From positions 124,001 through 188,000 of the forward strand of contig NZ_VFIO01000007.1 of assembly GCF_007858365.1 (NCBI RefSeq): a DNA stretch of 64,000 bases. Direction: 5' to 3'. Positions within the stretch are counted from its first letter, which is position 1. Each line of letters opens with the position of its first letter. Of this stretch, positions 54,692 through 63,246 are shown piece by piece. The translations under genes and the position numbers were made by a program. Below the pieces are notes generated by a model. The model was not told the origin of the DNA and did not search any database. It saw only the letters and a list, made by a program, of their open reading frames with translations. Source of the DNA: Pseudomonas saxonica (GTDB taxonomy: Bacteria > Pseudomonadota > Gammaproteobacteria > Pseudomonadales > Pseudomonadaceae).

Positions 54692-55663
54692 TTACACAAA
54701 GCGCGACAGTTCGTGAGCGCTGTCGCTGCCAATCAGAAGCCACAACAGAATTCGGGCCTTGCGCGGGCACAAGCACCCACCCATGTGCAGGCCCTTGTTG
54801 ATCAGATCGATTTCGCCGCCCTTGAATCCATAAGTATCGGATGCGGTCGACCCGGCACCACAGCGTGTGCTGACGATAATGGGCATTTGAGCGGCAATCG
54901 GTTCAAGCACGGTGCTCCATTGCTCGCTGACGTGCCCCGCACCAAACCCTGCGATGACCAAACCCTCATAACCCAGCGGTACAAGCTGCTCAACAAGAGT
55001 GGTGTCGGCCGAGAGTACGGCTTCGAGCAGGGCGACTTTTTGCGTCGTGCGCACGGGCCAGGGCACCGTTTTGCGGGCAGCGGCAGGCCTTGAAAAGTGG
55101 ACGCGATGTTCGATGATCATTCCCGCAGGGCCGACGTTGGGTGAGGCAAAAGCCTGCAAGGCCAGGCTGTGGGTTTTACGAACGGTCAGGGCTTGATGTA
55201 TTTCTGCATTCATCACCACCAGTACACCCCGTTTTGCGCTGTCTTCACTCAGGGCGACGCGGCAGGCATCCAGCACGTTAGCCCGGCCGTCTGCACCGGG
55301 TTGGTCGGCTCCGCGCATGGCACCGGTCAGCACTAAGGGCTGGTCGAGGTCCCACAGGTACTCAAAAAAAGTGGCCGTCTCTTCCAGCGTATCGGTGCCC
55401 TGAGTGATCACCACGCCTTGCGCGCCTTGTGCGACCTGACGTTTGGCCCAGCTCAAAACGGTCAGCAGGAAGTCAAAGTCCATCGATGCACTGGGGAGCA
55501 GGCTCAGGCTTTCGACATGCACATCTGCCAGCTCTTTGAGCGCTGGGGTTGAAGCCAACAAGGCTTCGCCGCCAAGAACGGGTGTGATGCCTGCGCCAGG
55601 CGTGGTGCGTTGCATGCTAAGGGTGCCACCCAAGGTGGCAATGGACATTTTTGCTCGCAACAT
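54692..55663 (-). CDS. L-asparaginase family protein
   Basis: 323 aa from the ATG at 55663 (MLRAKMSIATLGGTL), with GAGAA 6 nt upstream; a GTG four codons earlier would overlap that site. Asparaginase/glutaminase fold: first nucleophile Thr in IATLGGTLSM (about 12-16), second motif GVVITQGTDTLEETATFFEYL with the TDT triad, then LTGAMRGADQPGADGRANVLDA, and the C-terminal AGFGAGHVSEQW. No signal peptide, so probably the cytoplasmic low-affinity class. It hydrolyses asparagine or a related amide. Third gene of a minus-strand unit after the nitrilase homologue and the membrane protein (60-nt gap). Confidence 0.86.
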   Translation of the reverse strand: MLRAKMSIATLGGTLSMQRTTPGAGITPVLGGEALLASTPALKELADVHVESLSLLPSASMDFDFLLTVLSWAKRQVAQGAQGVVITQGTDTLEETATFFEYLWDLDQPLVLTGAMRGADQPGADGRANVLDACRVALSEDSAKRGVLVVMNAEIHQALTVRKTHSLALQAFASPNVGPAGMIIEHRVHFSRPAAARKTVPWPVRTTQKVALLEAVLSADTTLVEQLVPLGYEGLVIAGFGAGHVSEQWSTVLEPIAAQMPIIVSTRCGAGSTASDTYGFKGGEIDLINKGLHMGGCLCPRKARILLWLLIGSDSAHELSRFV

Positions 55664-55723
55664 GTTCGTTCTCACAGGTCAGCGGCGTGGCAGGCATAAC
55701 CTGCCACGCAGGGTGATTAACGC

Positions 55724-56914
55724 TTATCCAATCAGTACGCCGATCAGGGGGATAATCAGCAAGGTGCTGATCGCCATCGACAGGACATTACCAATATAAG
55801 GGTGCAGGTATGAAGGCAGCCGCTGGGCGATGGCGCACGCCAGTGGCGGGGCTATCAAAGCGCCCAGTACCGCACTGCACAGCATGACACTGGCGCTGCC
55901 ACCATAGGTCAACACGGCAGCGGGCACCACTGAGACCAGTGGCACGTAAGTGGGATACCAGCCGCGCTTTCGCCATTGATGACGCCACACAATGATCCCG
56001 ACCAACGAGGTCAAGGCTTGAGCGGCGACCATGTGCAGCAGCAGGCCCGAACCATAGGCAGGGCTGAGCGGGTTCAATGCGCACGCGATCAATACACCTG
56101 CCAGCATGCCCAGGCTGGCCCACTCATTGCCAAAGAACGGGGCTTCGGAAAAGTCTGCCAGAACGCGGCGTATCGTCCAGATCACCCCGTAGTCAGGCGC
56201 TTTTTCGGAAATAGCAGGCGGGTCTGCTGTCACGTGCGGCCGGGGGCTGACCAGAGCTGGAACAGCACGGCACAGCACAAAGGCCAAGACGCTGCCCACC
56301 GCCATGCCCAGTACATTACCGACCACTACGGGCAGGCCAAGCGGCAAGCACACAAAGTTGACGATGAGCAAGCACGCCGGTGTGACCAGCAAGGCACCGA
56401 GGATTGCCCCGTTGATCGTGACTTTCCAGCCGCCGCCAAAGAACAGCACCATGGCGGCAGGCAGTGACACAAAAGCGGCAAAGGTGGGTTGCCACGTGTC
56501 TGCGGTCAGGGTCCAGCCCCACAGCGCATTGCTCAGTAATAGCCCCAGCAGCGAACTACTGACCAGCCAAGGCCATAGGCCTGTGCCGTAGCAGATGCTA
56601 AAACCTTGCCACGCCCCTGCGTAACGGCTGGCCCAGTAACCCAACGCACCGCCGAGCAACAGGCCCAGCGACGCGAGTTCATGCTTGTAAAAGGCTACTT
56701 CACTGATGTCACCGAGCACCCAGCGCAACCAGGCCAAGGGTGAAGGCAGGCTCGCCATCATGTCGTTGTAACCGGGCCAATAGCCTGCACCGTTGTTTGA
56801 GTAGTTCAATGCGACCCATGTGGTCGCCAGCGCCACCATCAATACAGTGACAATCCACAGGGTCAGTAAACGAGAGGGCGATACAGAGGGGGCTTTCTCA
56901 GATAAGGATTGCAT
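55724..56914 (-). CDS. Multi-pass membrane protein, unknown family, internally duplicated
   Basis: 396 aa from the ATG at 56914 (MQSLSEKAPSVSPSRLLTL); upstream starts would overlap the nitrilase gene. Not recognised. About ten hydrophobic segments. The two halves repeat: WVLGDISEVAFYKHELASLG (about 66-85) matches RVLADFSEAPFFGNEWASLG (about 243-262), and LPAAMVLFFGGGWKVTINGA matches VPAAVLTYGGSASVMLCSAV, each followed by ILGALL/VLGALI and by GNVLGMAVGS/GNVLSMAIST. A two-fold repeat of helices is typical of secondary transporters. Its place between a nitrilase-type amidase and an asparaginase suggests uptake of an amide or amino-acid substrate; that is inference only. Confidence 0.7.
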   Translation of the reverse strand: MQSLSEKAPSVSPSRLLTLWIVTVLMVALATTWVALNYSNNGAGYWPGYNDMMASLPSPLAWLRWVLGDISEVAFYKHELASLGLLLGGALGYWASRYAGAWQGFSICYGTGLWPWLVSSSLLGLLLSNALWGWTLTADTWQPTFAAFVSLPAAMVLFFGGGWKVTINGAILGALLVTPACLLIVNFVCLPLGLPVVVGNVLGMAVGSVLAFVLCRAVPALVSPRPHVTADPPAISEKAPDYGVIWTIRRVLADFSEAPFFGNEWASLGMLAGVLIACALNPLSPAYGSGLLLHMVAAQALTSLVGIIVWRHQWRKRGWYPTYVPLVSVVPAAVLTYGGSASVMLCSAVLGALIAPPLACAIAQRLPSYLHPYIGNVLSMAISTLLIIPLIGVLIG

Positions 56915-56927
56915 GGTTGCACCCCCA

Positions 56928-57815
56928 TCAACGCGGCAAGCAAGGATGCTGGTGATAACCGAGCATCGACTCATATACATCCACCCGTCGGTCGCGGCAC
57001 AAATCGTTCAAATTGTTCCAGATCGGCGCGCTGCGGGCGGTCGACAAGTCTATGTCGGCGTAGAGAATCGTTTGCTCATCGGCGGGTGCGACTTCGCCGA
57101 TAGGCCAGCCATTGGTGCCGGCAATCAGCGAGCACCCCAGATAACGCTCGCCTTGTTCTTCGCCGATACGGTTGGCGGCGGCGATAAACACATTATTAAC
57201 GTGGGCTGCGGTCATCGTCAGATAGGACGCCATGCATTTTCCGGCGTTATCGAACAGCGGCGGGGGTGTCCAGACCCAGTTGTTGAGACTGCAAATAATG
57301 TCGGCGCCTTGCAGGCTCAGCAGGCGCGGCACTTCGGGAAACCAGATGTCCCAACAGATCAGCAGGCCGATACGCCCGATGGGTGTTTCGAACACAGGAA
57401 AGCCGAGATCGCCGGGTGTGAACCAGAGTTTTTCCTTGTTCCATAAATGGGCTTTGCGGTACTTGCCGATAAATCCGTCCGGGCCGAGCAGAACAGCGGT
57501 ATCGAACAACTGCATACCCTCCTGCTCGGCCAGCCCTGCGACCAGATACACCTGATGTTGCCTGGCAAAGTCGATCCAGGCACGCACGCTTGGGCCATCA
57601 GACACCACCTCGGCATGCTTGAAAGCATCCTGACGGCTGGAGAACAGGTAGCCGGTGTTTGCCAGTTCCGGCAGCACAATCAGATTCGCCCCGTTTTTGG
57701 CGGCTTGCTGGGCCAGTTGCAGGCTGTTTTGCAGATTGGTTTGGCAGTGTTGTGTACCCACTTGTGGGTCGAACTGCACAACGGCAATACGTACGGGACT
57801 GATAGCTGGGTTCAT
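56928..57815 (-). CDS. Nitrilase-superfamily amidohydrolase
   Basis: 295 aa from the ATG at 57815 (MNPAISPVRIAVVQFDP) with AGAGG 8 nt upstream; a GTG three codons earlier is possible. The catalytic triad is Glu50 (VLPELANTGY), Lys121 (YRKAHLW) and Cys154 (GLLICWDIWFPE). The C-N hydrolase fold is complete, ending before the usual C-terminal tail. Such enzymes hydrolyse linear amides or carbamoyl compounds and, less often, nitriles; the aliphatic-amidase or N-carbamoyl branch fits better than true nitrilase because of the length. It leads the unit with the membrane protein 13 nt downstream and the asparaginase after that. Confidence 0.86.
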   Translation of the reverse strand: MNPAISPVRIAVVQFDPQVGTQHCQTNLQNSLQLAQQAAKNGANLIVLPELANTGYLFSSRQDAFKHAEVVSDGPSVRAWIDFARQHQVYLVAGLAEQEGMQLFDTAVLLGPDGFIGKYRKAHLWNKEKLWFTPGDLGFPVFETPIGRIGLLICWDIWFPEVPRLLSLQGADIICSLNNWVWTPPPLFDNAGKCMASYLTMTAAHVNNVFIAAANRIGEEQGERYLGCSLIAGTNGWPIGEVAPADEQTILYADIDLSTARSAPIWNNLNDLCRDRRVDVYESMLGYHQHPCLPR

Positions 57816-58287
57816 CGCTGACACCTCTTGTTGTTATATGGCCCCAGGTTGCAGGGCACATCAGTAAGAAGAATTGTCAGCTCAGAGGTCTATCCGTAAG
57901 TTCTAATCCTGATGTAGTACGTTGCTCGATATTGTGCGAGTTGTATCTGATGGACTACAGCCTGGCTGCGCATGCAGTTCCTGTAGCCGCTGACGAGGAA
58001 CGAAGGCTGCGATCGGTTTGGTGCGTCAATGCGCAAAACCTGTGTGTGGCCAGCGTGATTTAAGGGGGCTGATAGATCAAAAGCCAGGTCAACAGATCGC
58101 GCAAGATCCCGAGATCCGTAGCAGTTGACGAGCTCCGCGAGGCTACGTCTTCTGAATACCGGATCCATCTGGCAAACACCAATACCGCAGCATTCATCAG
58201 CTTCCAGGCACATTAATCGTCAGGTATCTAAAAATGTGTCGATACCTATGCCCGGAGGGAGAGGGTTAGAACGGCCTTTTCAGGGCC
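57816..58287. other. Intergenic region with REP fragments, no gene seen
   Basis: Between the nitrilase start and the mntH end. It holds a REP head near 57982 (GTAGCCGCTGACGAGG), a partial inverse near 58118-58146 (GTAGCAGTTGACGAGC...GGCTACG) and a half-copy of the CCCGGAGGGAGAGGG element near 58250. The promoter of the amidase unit should lie within about 100 bp of 57815, but no confident -35/-10 pair was picked out. A minus-strand open frame here reads through REP sequence and is not believed. Confidence 0.6.
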
Positions 58288-59610
58288 TTAGATCGAACCT
58301 ATCTGCGCAATCAACCACACATTGGCCGTGCTGATCACGGCAAACAGAAACCACGCCAATAACCGTGTTGGCAGGCGGTTGGCAAACGGCCCCATCAGTT
58401 TTTTATCGCTGGTCATGCGGATCAACGGGTACAGCGCGAAGGGCAGTTGCAGGCTGAGAACTACCTGACTGAGGATCAACAGTTTGCCCACGGCATCGTC
58501 ACCCATCAGCCATACCCCCACAAAGGCGGGTATCAACGCCAGCCCGCGGGTAATCAAGCGCCGCTGCCAGCAGGGTATGCGCAAGTCCAGATAGCCTTCC
58601 ATGATCACTTGCCCGGCGATGGTGCCGGTGAAGGTCGAGCTTTGTCCGGAGGCCAGCAGCGCCACGCCGAACAAGATGCTGGCCATGGCCCCGCCTACCA
58701 GCGGGTCGAGCATGCGGTACGCGTCCTGAATTTCGACAACGTCGGTGTGGCCCGTGTGGTGAAAGGCGGCGGCCGCCAGTATCAAGATCGAGGCGTTGAC
58801 CAGCAGTGCCAGTGCCAGTGAACCCATGGTGTCGATGCGCGACAGGCGCACGGCGTCCAGTTTGCTGGCGTAGTCCTTGCCCGTCAGGCGGGTTTGCACG
58901 ATGGAGCTGTGCAGGTACAGGTTGTGCGGCATGACGGTGGCACCAATGATGCCGATGGCGATGTACAGCGGCGCCGCGTCGTTGATGGCTGACAGTGAGG
59001 GTTTGAACCCTTGGAACACGTCCGGCCAGTACGGTTTGATCAGCACCAGTTCGACAAAGAAACACGCGACGATGGTCAGTACCAGCGCCAGCATAATGGC
59101 TTCCAGGCGGCGGAAGCCTTTGCCTTGCAAGGCCAATATAAGCAAGGTGTCGAAGGCTGTCAGGGCGATGCCGAAGGTCATCGAGCACCCGAGTAACAAG
59201 TGAAAGGCCAGTGCACAGCCGAGCACTTCGGCCAGGTCGGTGGCGATGATCGAAATCTCTGCCAGCAGCCATTGCACCCGCGCCGAGCGCTTGCTGTAGC
59301 GCTCGCGGCACAGTTGCGCGAGGTCGCGGCCGGTGGCAATGCCCAGTCGCGAACACAGGCATTGCACGGTCATGCCGGCCAGGCTGGCGAGCAGTACGAC
59401 GAACAGCAGGTTGTAGCCATAGCGCGATCCCGCTTCGATCGCCGTCGCCCAGTTGCCGGGGTCCATGTAACCGATGCTGATCAGCAGGCCCGGCCCGGCA
59501 AAGCGCAGAACGCGTTTCCAGAATGGCGCGCTGGGGTCGACAGGGATGCTGCCGCTGACTTCGGGAGGGCAGAAGGGCGCGGTGGCGATTTTCGGCAGGC
59601 TGAATTTCAA
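58288..59610 (-). CDS. mntH: Nramp-type Mn(II)/Fe(II) transporter MntH
   Basis: 440 aa, 11 membrane helices. Signature motifs are ISIGYMDPGNWATAIEAGS (helix 1, DPGN metal ligands) and GATVMPHNLYLHSSIVQTR (helix 6, MPHN). It imports Mn(II), and less well Fe(II), with protons. The start is TTG at 59610, with GGAG at 59621-59618; no ATG or GTG occurs in frame before the DPGN helix. It begins 12 nt after the 2-hydroxyacid dehydrogenase stop, so the two are coupled. No Fur or MntR site was recognised, and regulation would act from the upstream gene. Confidence 0.93.
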   Translation of the reverse strand: MKFSLPKIATAPFCPPEVSGSIPVDPSAPFWKRVLRFAGPGLLISIGYMDPGNWATAIEAGSRYGYNLLFVVLLASLAGMTVQCLCSRLGIATGRDLAQLCRERYSKRSARVQWLLAEISIIATDLAEVLGCALAFHLLLGCSMTFGIALTAFDTLLILALQGKGFRRLEAIMLALVLTIVACFFVELVLIKPYWPDVFQGFKPSLSAINDAAPLYIAIGIIGATVMPHNLYLHSSIVQTRLTGKDYASKLDAVRLSRIDTMGSLALALLVNASILILAAAAFHHTGHTDVVEIQDAYRMLDPLVGGAMASILFGVALLASGQSSTFTGTIAGQVIMEGYLDLRIPCWQRRLITRGLALIPAFVGVWLMGDDAVGKLLILSQVVLSLQLPFALYPLIRMTSDKKLMGPFANRLPTRLLAWFLFAVISTANVWLIAQIGSI

Positions 59611-59617
59611 GCGCGTG

Positions 59618-59621
59618 CTCC
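59618..59621 (-). promoter_or_regulatory. Ribosome-binding site deciding the mntH TTG start
   Basis: GGAG on the minus strand, 7 nt before TTG (59610-59608), inside the 12-nt gap after the upstream gene. It makes TTG the only sensible start. Confidence 0.65.
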
Positions 59622-59622
59622 G

Positions 59623-60573
59623 TTACTGAGGGGCGGGTAAGCGCACGGGCGTGAGCAGCGGTTGGCCGCTGAAGAACGCTTGCAGGTTCAATACCACGAG
59701 TTGCACGGTGTCTTGGGCCGCTTGCGGCGACTGTCCGGCGATATGTGGGGTCAAGACCACATTGCTCAGCAGTTTGAGCGCGTCGGGCACGCGCGGTTCG
59801 TCATCGAATACATCCAGTCCGGCACCGGCGATGCGGCCTTCGGTCAAGGCTGCAACCAGTGCGTGCGTGTCGACCACGCTGGCACGGCCAATATTGATCA
59901 GGTAGCCCTGTGGGCCTAACGCTTCAAGTATCTGCTGGTCTACCAGATGGTGAGTCGCCGGGCCACCGGGGGCAGCCACGATCAGAAAATCTACCGCTGC
60001 TGCCAGTTCGCGCACACTGGGCTGGTAGGTGTAGGGCGCATCGGGCCGGGGTTGGCGGTTGTGGTAGCTGACGCTCATGTCAAAGCCGTTGGCGGCACGA
60101 CGGGCAATGGCCAGCCCCACGGCGCCAAGGCCGACAATGCCCAGCCGCTTGCCTTCAAGGGTAGGGCACATGGGCTTGAGCCATTCGCCACGTCGAACGC
60201 TGGCGTCCGCCTGGGGGATGCCGCGCACCAGTGCCAGCAGCAGCGCCATTGCATGGTCAGCAACCGTCGGGGCATTGGCACCCGCGCCATTGGTCACGGT
60301 GATTGAGCGATTGCTGGCGGCCTGCAAGTCGACGTGTTCATAACCGGCGCCAATCACGCAAATGATTTTCAAGTGGGGCAGGGCGGCGATTTCAGCGGCG
60401 TACAAGCCCAGCGGGCCGCGGGTCAGTACGGCGTCAATACGCTCGCCTTGGGTAGCAATGGCTTCGGCGCGACTGGCCGGGGTCGGCGCGCGAATCAGTT
60501 CAAAACCGGCCTGCTCCAGCAGGGGCAAGTAATCGTTTACCGCTTCAACCAGCACCAGCACAACGCGGGACAT
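59623..60573 (-). CDS. D-isomer-specific 2-hydroxyacid dehydrogenase
   Basis: 316 aa. NAD(P)-binding motif GIVGLGAVGLAIARR (about 147-160). Catalytic Arg in NIGRASVVD (about 235), Glu in DVFDDEP (about 264) and His in LTPHIAG (about 283), the R-E-H triad of the family. After the Rossmann motif comes SYHNRQPR, where Asn-Arg replaces the acidic residue of NAD-specific members, suggesting NADPH. Best guess is glyoxylate/hydroxypyruvate reductase; the substrate is not certain. First gene of a two-gene unit with mntH and divergent from gltX (202 bp). Confidence 0.87.
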   Translation of the reverse strand: MSRVVLVLVEAVNDYLPLLEQAGFELIRAPTPASRAEAIATQGERIDAVLTRGPLGLYAAEIAALPHLKIICVIGAGYEHVDLQAASNRSITVTNGAGANAPTVADHAMALLLALVRGIPQADASVRRGEWLKPMCPTLEGKRLGIVGLGAVGLAIARRAANGFDMSVSYHNRQPRPDAPYTYQPSVRELAAAVDFLIVAAPGGPATHHLVDQQILEALGPQGYLINIGRASVVDTHALVAALTEGRIAGAGLDVFDDEPRVPDALKLLSNVVLTPHIAGQSPQAAQDTVQLVVLNLQAFFSGQPLLTPVRLPAPQ

Positions 60574-60775
60574 ACCTATCTCCAGCCAAGAAAAGTCGAG
60601 AATGGCCTGAGATTAACACTGCTGTCGGCAGCTTTTCCCTGTATCAACTCGATACAAGTACGCTATTTCTGCTTTTTTCAACCGTGTGGCAGTTGGGTCA
60701 AGTCTCACGCTGGAGCCAAGCCGGGTCGGCCTGTTACCATTCGCCCTTTGTTTTATCTCCAGTTCGAGACCGCCC

Positions 60776-62257
60776 ATGACCACCGTTCGCACGCGCATCG
60801 CGCCATCGCCTACCGGCGACCCTCACGTCGGCACCGCTTACATCGCTTTGTTCAACTACTGCTTTGCCAAGCAGCATGGCGGCGAATTTATTCTGCGTAT
60901 TGAAGACACCGATCAGTTGCGTTCGACCCGTGAGTCCGAGCAGCAGATCTACGACGCCTTGCGCTGGCTGGGTATTACCTGGAGCGAAGGCCCGGATGTT
61001 GGCGGCCCGCACGGCCCGTACCGTCAAAGCGAGCGCAGCGACATCTACAAAAAGTACACCCAGCAACTGGTTGACATGGGCCACGCCTTCCCGTGCTTCT
61101 GCACGGCCGAAGAGCTTGACCAGATGCGCGCCGAGCAAATGGCCAAGGGCGAAACCCCGCGTTACGACGGTCGTGCTTTGTTGCTGTCCAAAGAAGAAGT
61201 TGCCCAGCGTCTGGCGGCAGGCGAACCCCACGTGATCCGCATGAAAGTGCCGACCGAGGGCGTTTGCGTGGTGCCTGACCTGCTGCGTGGTGACGTTGAG
61301 ATCCCGTGGGATCGCATGGACATGCAAGTGCTGATGAAGACCGACGGCTTGCCGACGTACTTCCTGGCCAACGTGGTCGATGACCATTTGATGGGCATCA
61401 CTCACGTATTGCGTGGCGAAGAATGGCTGCCGTCGGCACCCAAGCTGATCCTGCTGTACGAATACTTTGGCTGGGAACAGCCGCAGCTGTGCTACATGCC
61501 GCTGCTGCGTAACCCGGACAAGAGCAAGCTGTCCAAGCGCAAGAACCCGACATCGGTCACGTTCTACGAGCGCATGGGTTTTATGCCCGAAGCAATGCTC
61601 AACTACCTGGGCCGCATGGGCTGGTCGATGCCGGACGAGCGCGAGAAGTTTTCGTTGCAGGAAATGGTCGATAACTTTGACCTCAGCCGTGTGTCGCTGG
61701 GCGGGCCTATCTTTGACGTCGAGAAGCTGTCGTGGTTGAACGGTCAGTGGTTGCGTGATTTGCCGCTGGACGAGTTCGCCAGCCGCGTTCAGCAATGGGC
61801 CCTCAACCCTGAGTACATGATGAAAATCGCACCGCTGGTGCAGGGCCGTGTCGAAACGTTCAGCCAGATTGCCCCGCTGGCCGGGTTCTTCTTCTCGGGT
61901 GGCTTGCAGCTGGATGCCAAGCTGTTTGAGCACAAGAAGCTGTCCAACGAGCAAGTGCGTCAGTTGATGCAATTGATCTTGTGGAAGCTGGAGAGCTTGC
62001 GTCAGTGGGAAAAAGACGCCATCACCGGCTGTATTCAGACGGTGGTTGAGTCTCTTGAGTTGAAGCTGCGCGATGCGATGCCGCTGATGTTCGCTTCGAT
62101 CACGGGTCAGGCCAGCTCGGTGTCGGTACTGGACGCGATGGAGATTCTGGGGCCGGACCTGACCCGCTTCCGTCTGCGTCAGGCGCTTGACCTGCTGGGT
62201 GGCGTGTCGAAGAAAGAAAACAAAGAGTGGGAAAAGCTGTTCAACGCAATCGGCTGA
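60776..62257 (+). CDS. gltX: Glutamyl-tRNA synthetase
   Basis: 493 aa from the ATG at 60776 (MTTVRTRIAPSPTGDPHVGT); an ORF start 30 codons upstream is untranslated leader. Class-I motifs are PSPTGDPHVGTAY (HIGH equivalent) and DKSKLSKRKN (KMSKS equivalent, about 245). Cysteines CFCTAEE near 115 may bind zinc. It charges tRNA-Glu, and two tRNA-Glu genes follow within 750 bp. Housekeeping gene. A perfect 29-bp inverted repeat ends the transcript region. Confidence 0.97.
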   Translation: MTTVRTRIAPSPTGDPHVGTAYIALFNYCFAKQHGGEFILRIEDTDQLRSTRESEQQIYDALRWLGITWSEGPDVGGPHGPYRQSERSDIYKKYTQQLVDMGHAFPCFCTAEELDQMRAEQMAKGETPRYDGRALLLSKEEVAQRLAAGEPHVIRMKVPTEGVCVVPDLLRGDVEIPWDRMDMQVLMKTDGLPTYFLANVVDDHLMGITHVLRGEEWLPSAPKLILLYEYFGWEQPQLCYMPLLRNPDKSKLSKRKNPTSVTFYERMGFMPEAMLNYLGRMGWSMPDEREKFSLQEMVDNFDLSRVSLGGPIFDVEKLSWLNGQWLRDLPLDEFASRVQQWALNPEYMMKIAPLVQGRVETFSQIAPLAGFFFSGGLQLDAKLFEHKKLSNEQVRQLMQLILWKLESLRQWEKDAITGCIQTVVESLELKLRDAMPLMFASITGQASSVSVLDAMEILGPDLTRFRLRQALDLLGGVSKKENKEWEKLFNAIG

Positions 62258-62271
62258 TACGCGTTGAAACA

Positions 62272-62408
62272 CCCGTAGCAGCTGCCGCAGGCTGCGTCCG
62301 GCGGCTTAGCCGTCGTAAGTTCTAATTCCGGAGTTTTACTGAAAGTCCGCGAGTTCAGGGTTTACGATCGCTGCGCAATCGGACGCAGCCTGCGGCAGCT
62401 GCTACGGG
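62272..62408. repeat. REP pair, perfect 29-bp inverted repeat
   Basis: Arms at 62272-62300 (CCCGTAGCAGCTGCCGCAGG...) and 62380-62408 are exact reverse complements over 29 bp, around a 79-bp centre. It begins 15 bp after the gltX stop, so it is placed to terminate or stabilise that mRNA. Confidence 0.9.
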
Positions 62409-62500
62409 TGAGTAGGTCTGCGAAAGTCCGTGTTTTCGGGGGTGTGAGGGTAAGTGGTTGTTCTCACGATGATTTTTTTCAAAAAACTTTGAAAATAAGT

Positions 62501-62529
62501 TTGACAGCCTACCGATCCGGTCTTAATAT
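62501..62529 (+). promoter_or_regulatory. Sigma-70 promoter of the tRNA cluster
   Basis: TTGACA at 62501-62506, exactly 17 bp, then TAATAT at 62524-62529, followed by a GC-rich discriminator (GCGCCCCG) as usual for stable-RNA promoters under growth-rate and stringent control. An A/T-rich run at 62470-62500 could act as an UP element. Confidence 0.9.
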
Positions 62530-62568
62530 GCGCCCCGTCCACACAGCAACACGCAACACTGACTGTTT

Positions 62569-62644
<76 letters not shown>

Positions 62645-62719
62645 AATTTACAGTTCAATGCTTGGCCACACCGGCATTGAATCGATCAGCACTCAGCGCT
62701 GATCAGTTAGAAGGTTTAT

Positions 62720-62795
62720 GTCCCCTTCGTCTAGTGGCCTAGGACACCGCCCTTTCACGGCGGTAACAGGGGTTCGAGTCCCCTAGGGGACGCCA
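62720..62795 (+). tRNA. tRNA-Glu (TTC), copy 1
   Basis: 76 nt including CCA. Acceptor GTCCCCT pairs with AGGGGAC; anticodon stem CCGCC/GGCGG with loop CTTTCAC, anticodon TTC; T-loop GGTTCGAGTCC. Confidence 0.96.
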
Positions 62796-62845
62796 GTTTC
62801 ACAGAAGCAGCATTTCGATGTTGCTCCGCCGCCAGGCGATAAATC

Positions 62846-62921
<76 letters not shown>

Positions 62922-62998
62922 ATTTACAGTTCAATGCCGGGCCACACTGGCATTGAATCGATCAGCACTCAGCGCTGATCACTGTTAGAAGGGTTTGT

Positions 62999-63074
62999 GT
63001 CCCCTTCGTCTAGTGGCCTAGGACACCGCCCTTTCACGGCGGTAACAGGGGTTCGAGTCCCCTAGGGGACGCCA
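62999..63074 (+). tRNA. tRNA-Glu (TTC), copy 2
   Basis: Identical by eye to the first tRNA-Glu, 279 bp downstream of it. Last gene of the cluster, followed at once by two hairpins. Confidence 0.96.
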
Positions 63075-63080
63075 CGATTA

Positions 63081-63134
63081 CCCGCTTTGCGGGATTTTAA
63101 AGGGTCATTCAATTATTGAATGGCCCTTTTGTTT
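63081..63134 (+). terminator. Rho-independent terminator of the tRNA cluster
   Basis: A small hairpin CCCGC-TTT-GCGGG (63081-63093) is followed by a strong one, AAAGGGTCATTCAA (63099-63112) pairing with TTGAATGGCCCTTTT (63116-63130), and a T-rich tail TTTTGTTT. Confidence 0.88.
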
Positions 63135-63246
63135 GTCTGTCGTTTACGTCCTGCATGACCCTTTCCCTTGATCAATAGATGCCCTGTGCCTTTGCGCAGA
63201 CCGTGTGCGTTACACTGCGCGCTTTATGGGTATGTGGAGAGAGGGT

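Noticed and set aside
57890..58213. 107-codon minus-strand frame between the amidase gene and mntH
   Set aside because: Runs through REP fragments and has no ribosome-binding site or recognisable domain.
60734..62272. 512-codon minus-strand frame
   Set aside because: Complementary to gltX, which has complete synthetase motifs; the antisense product resembles nothing known.
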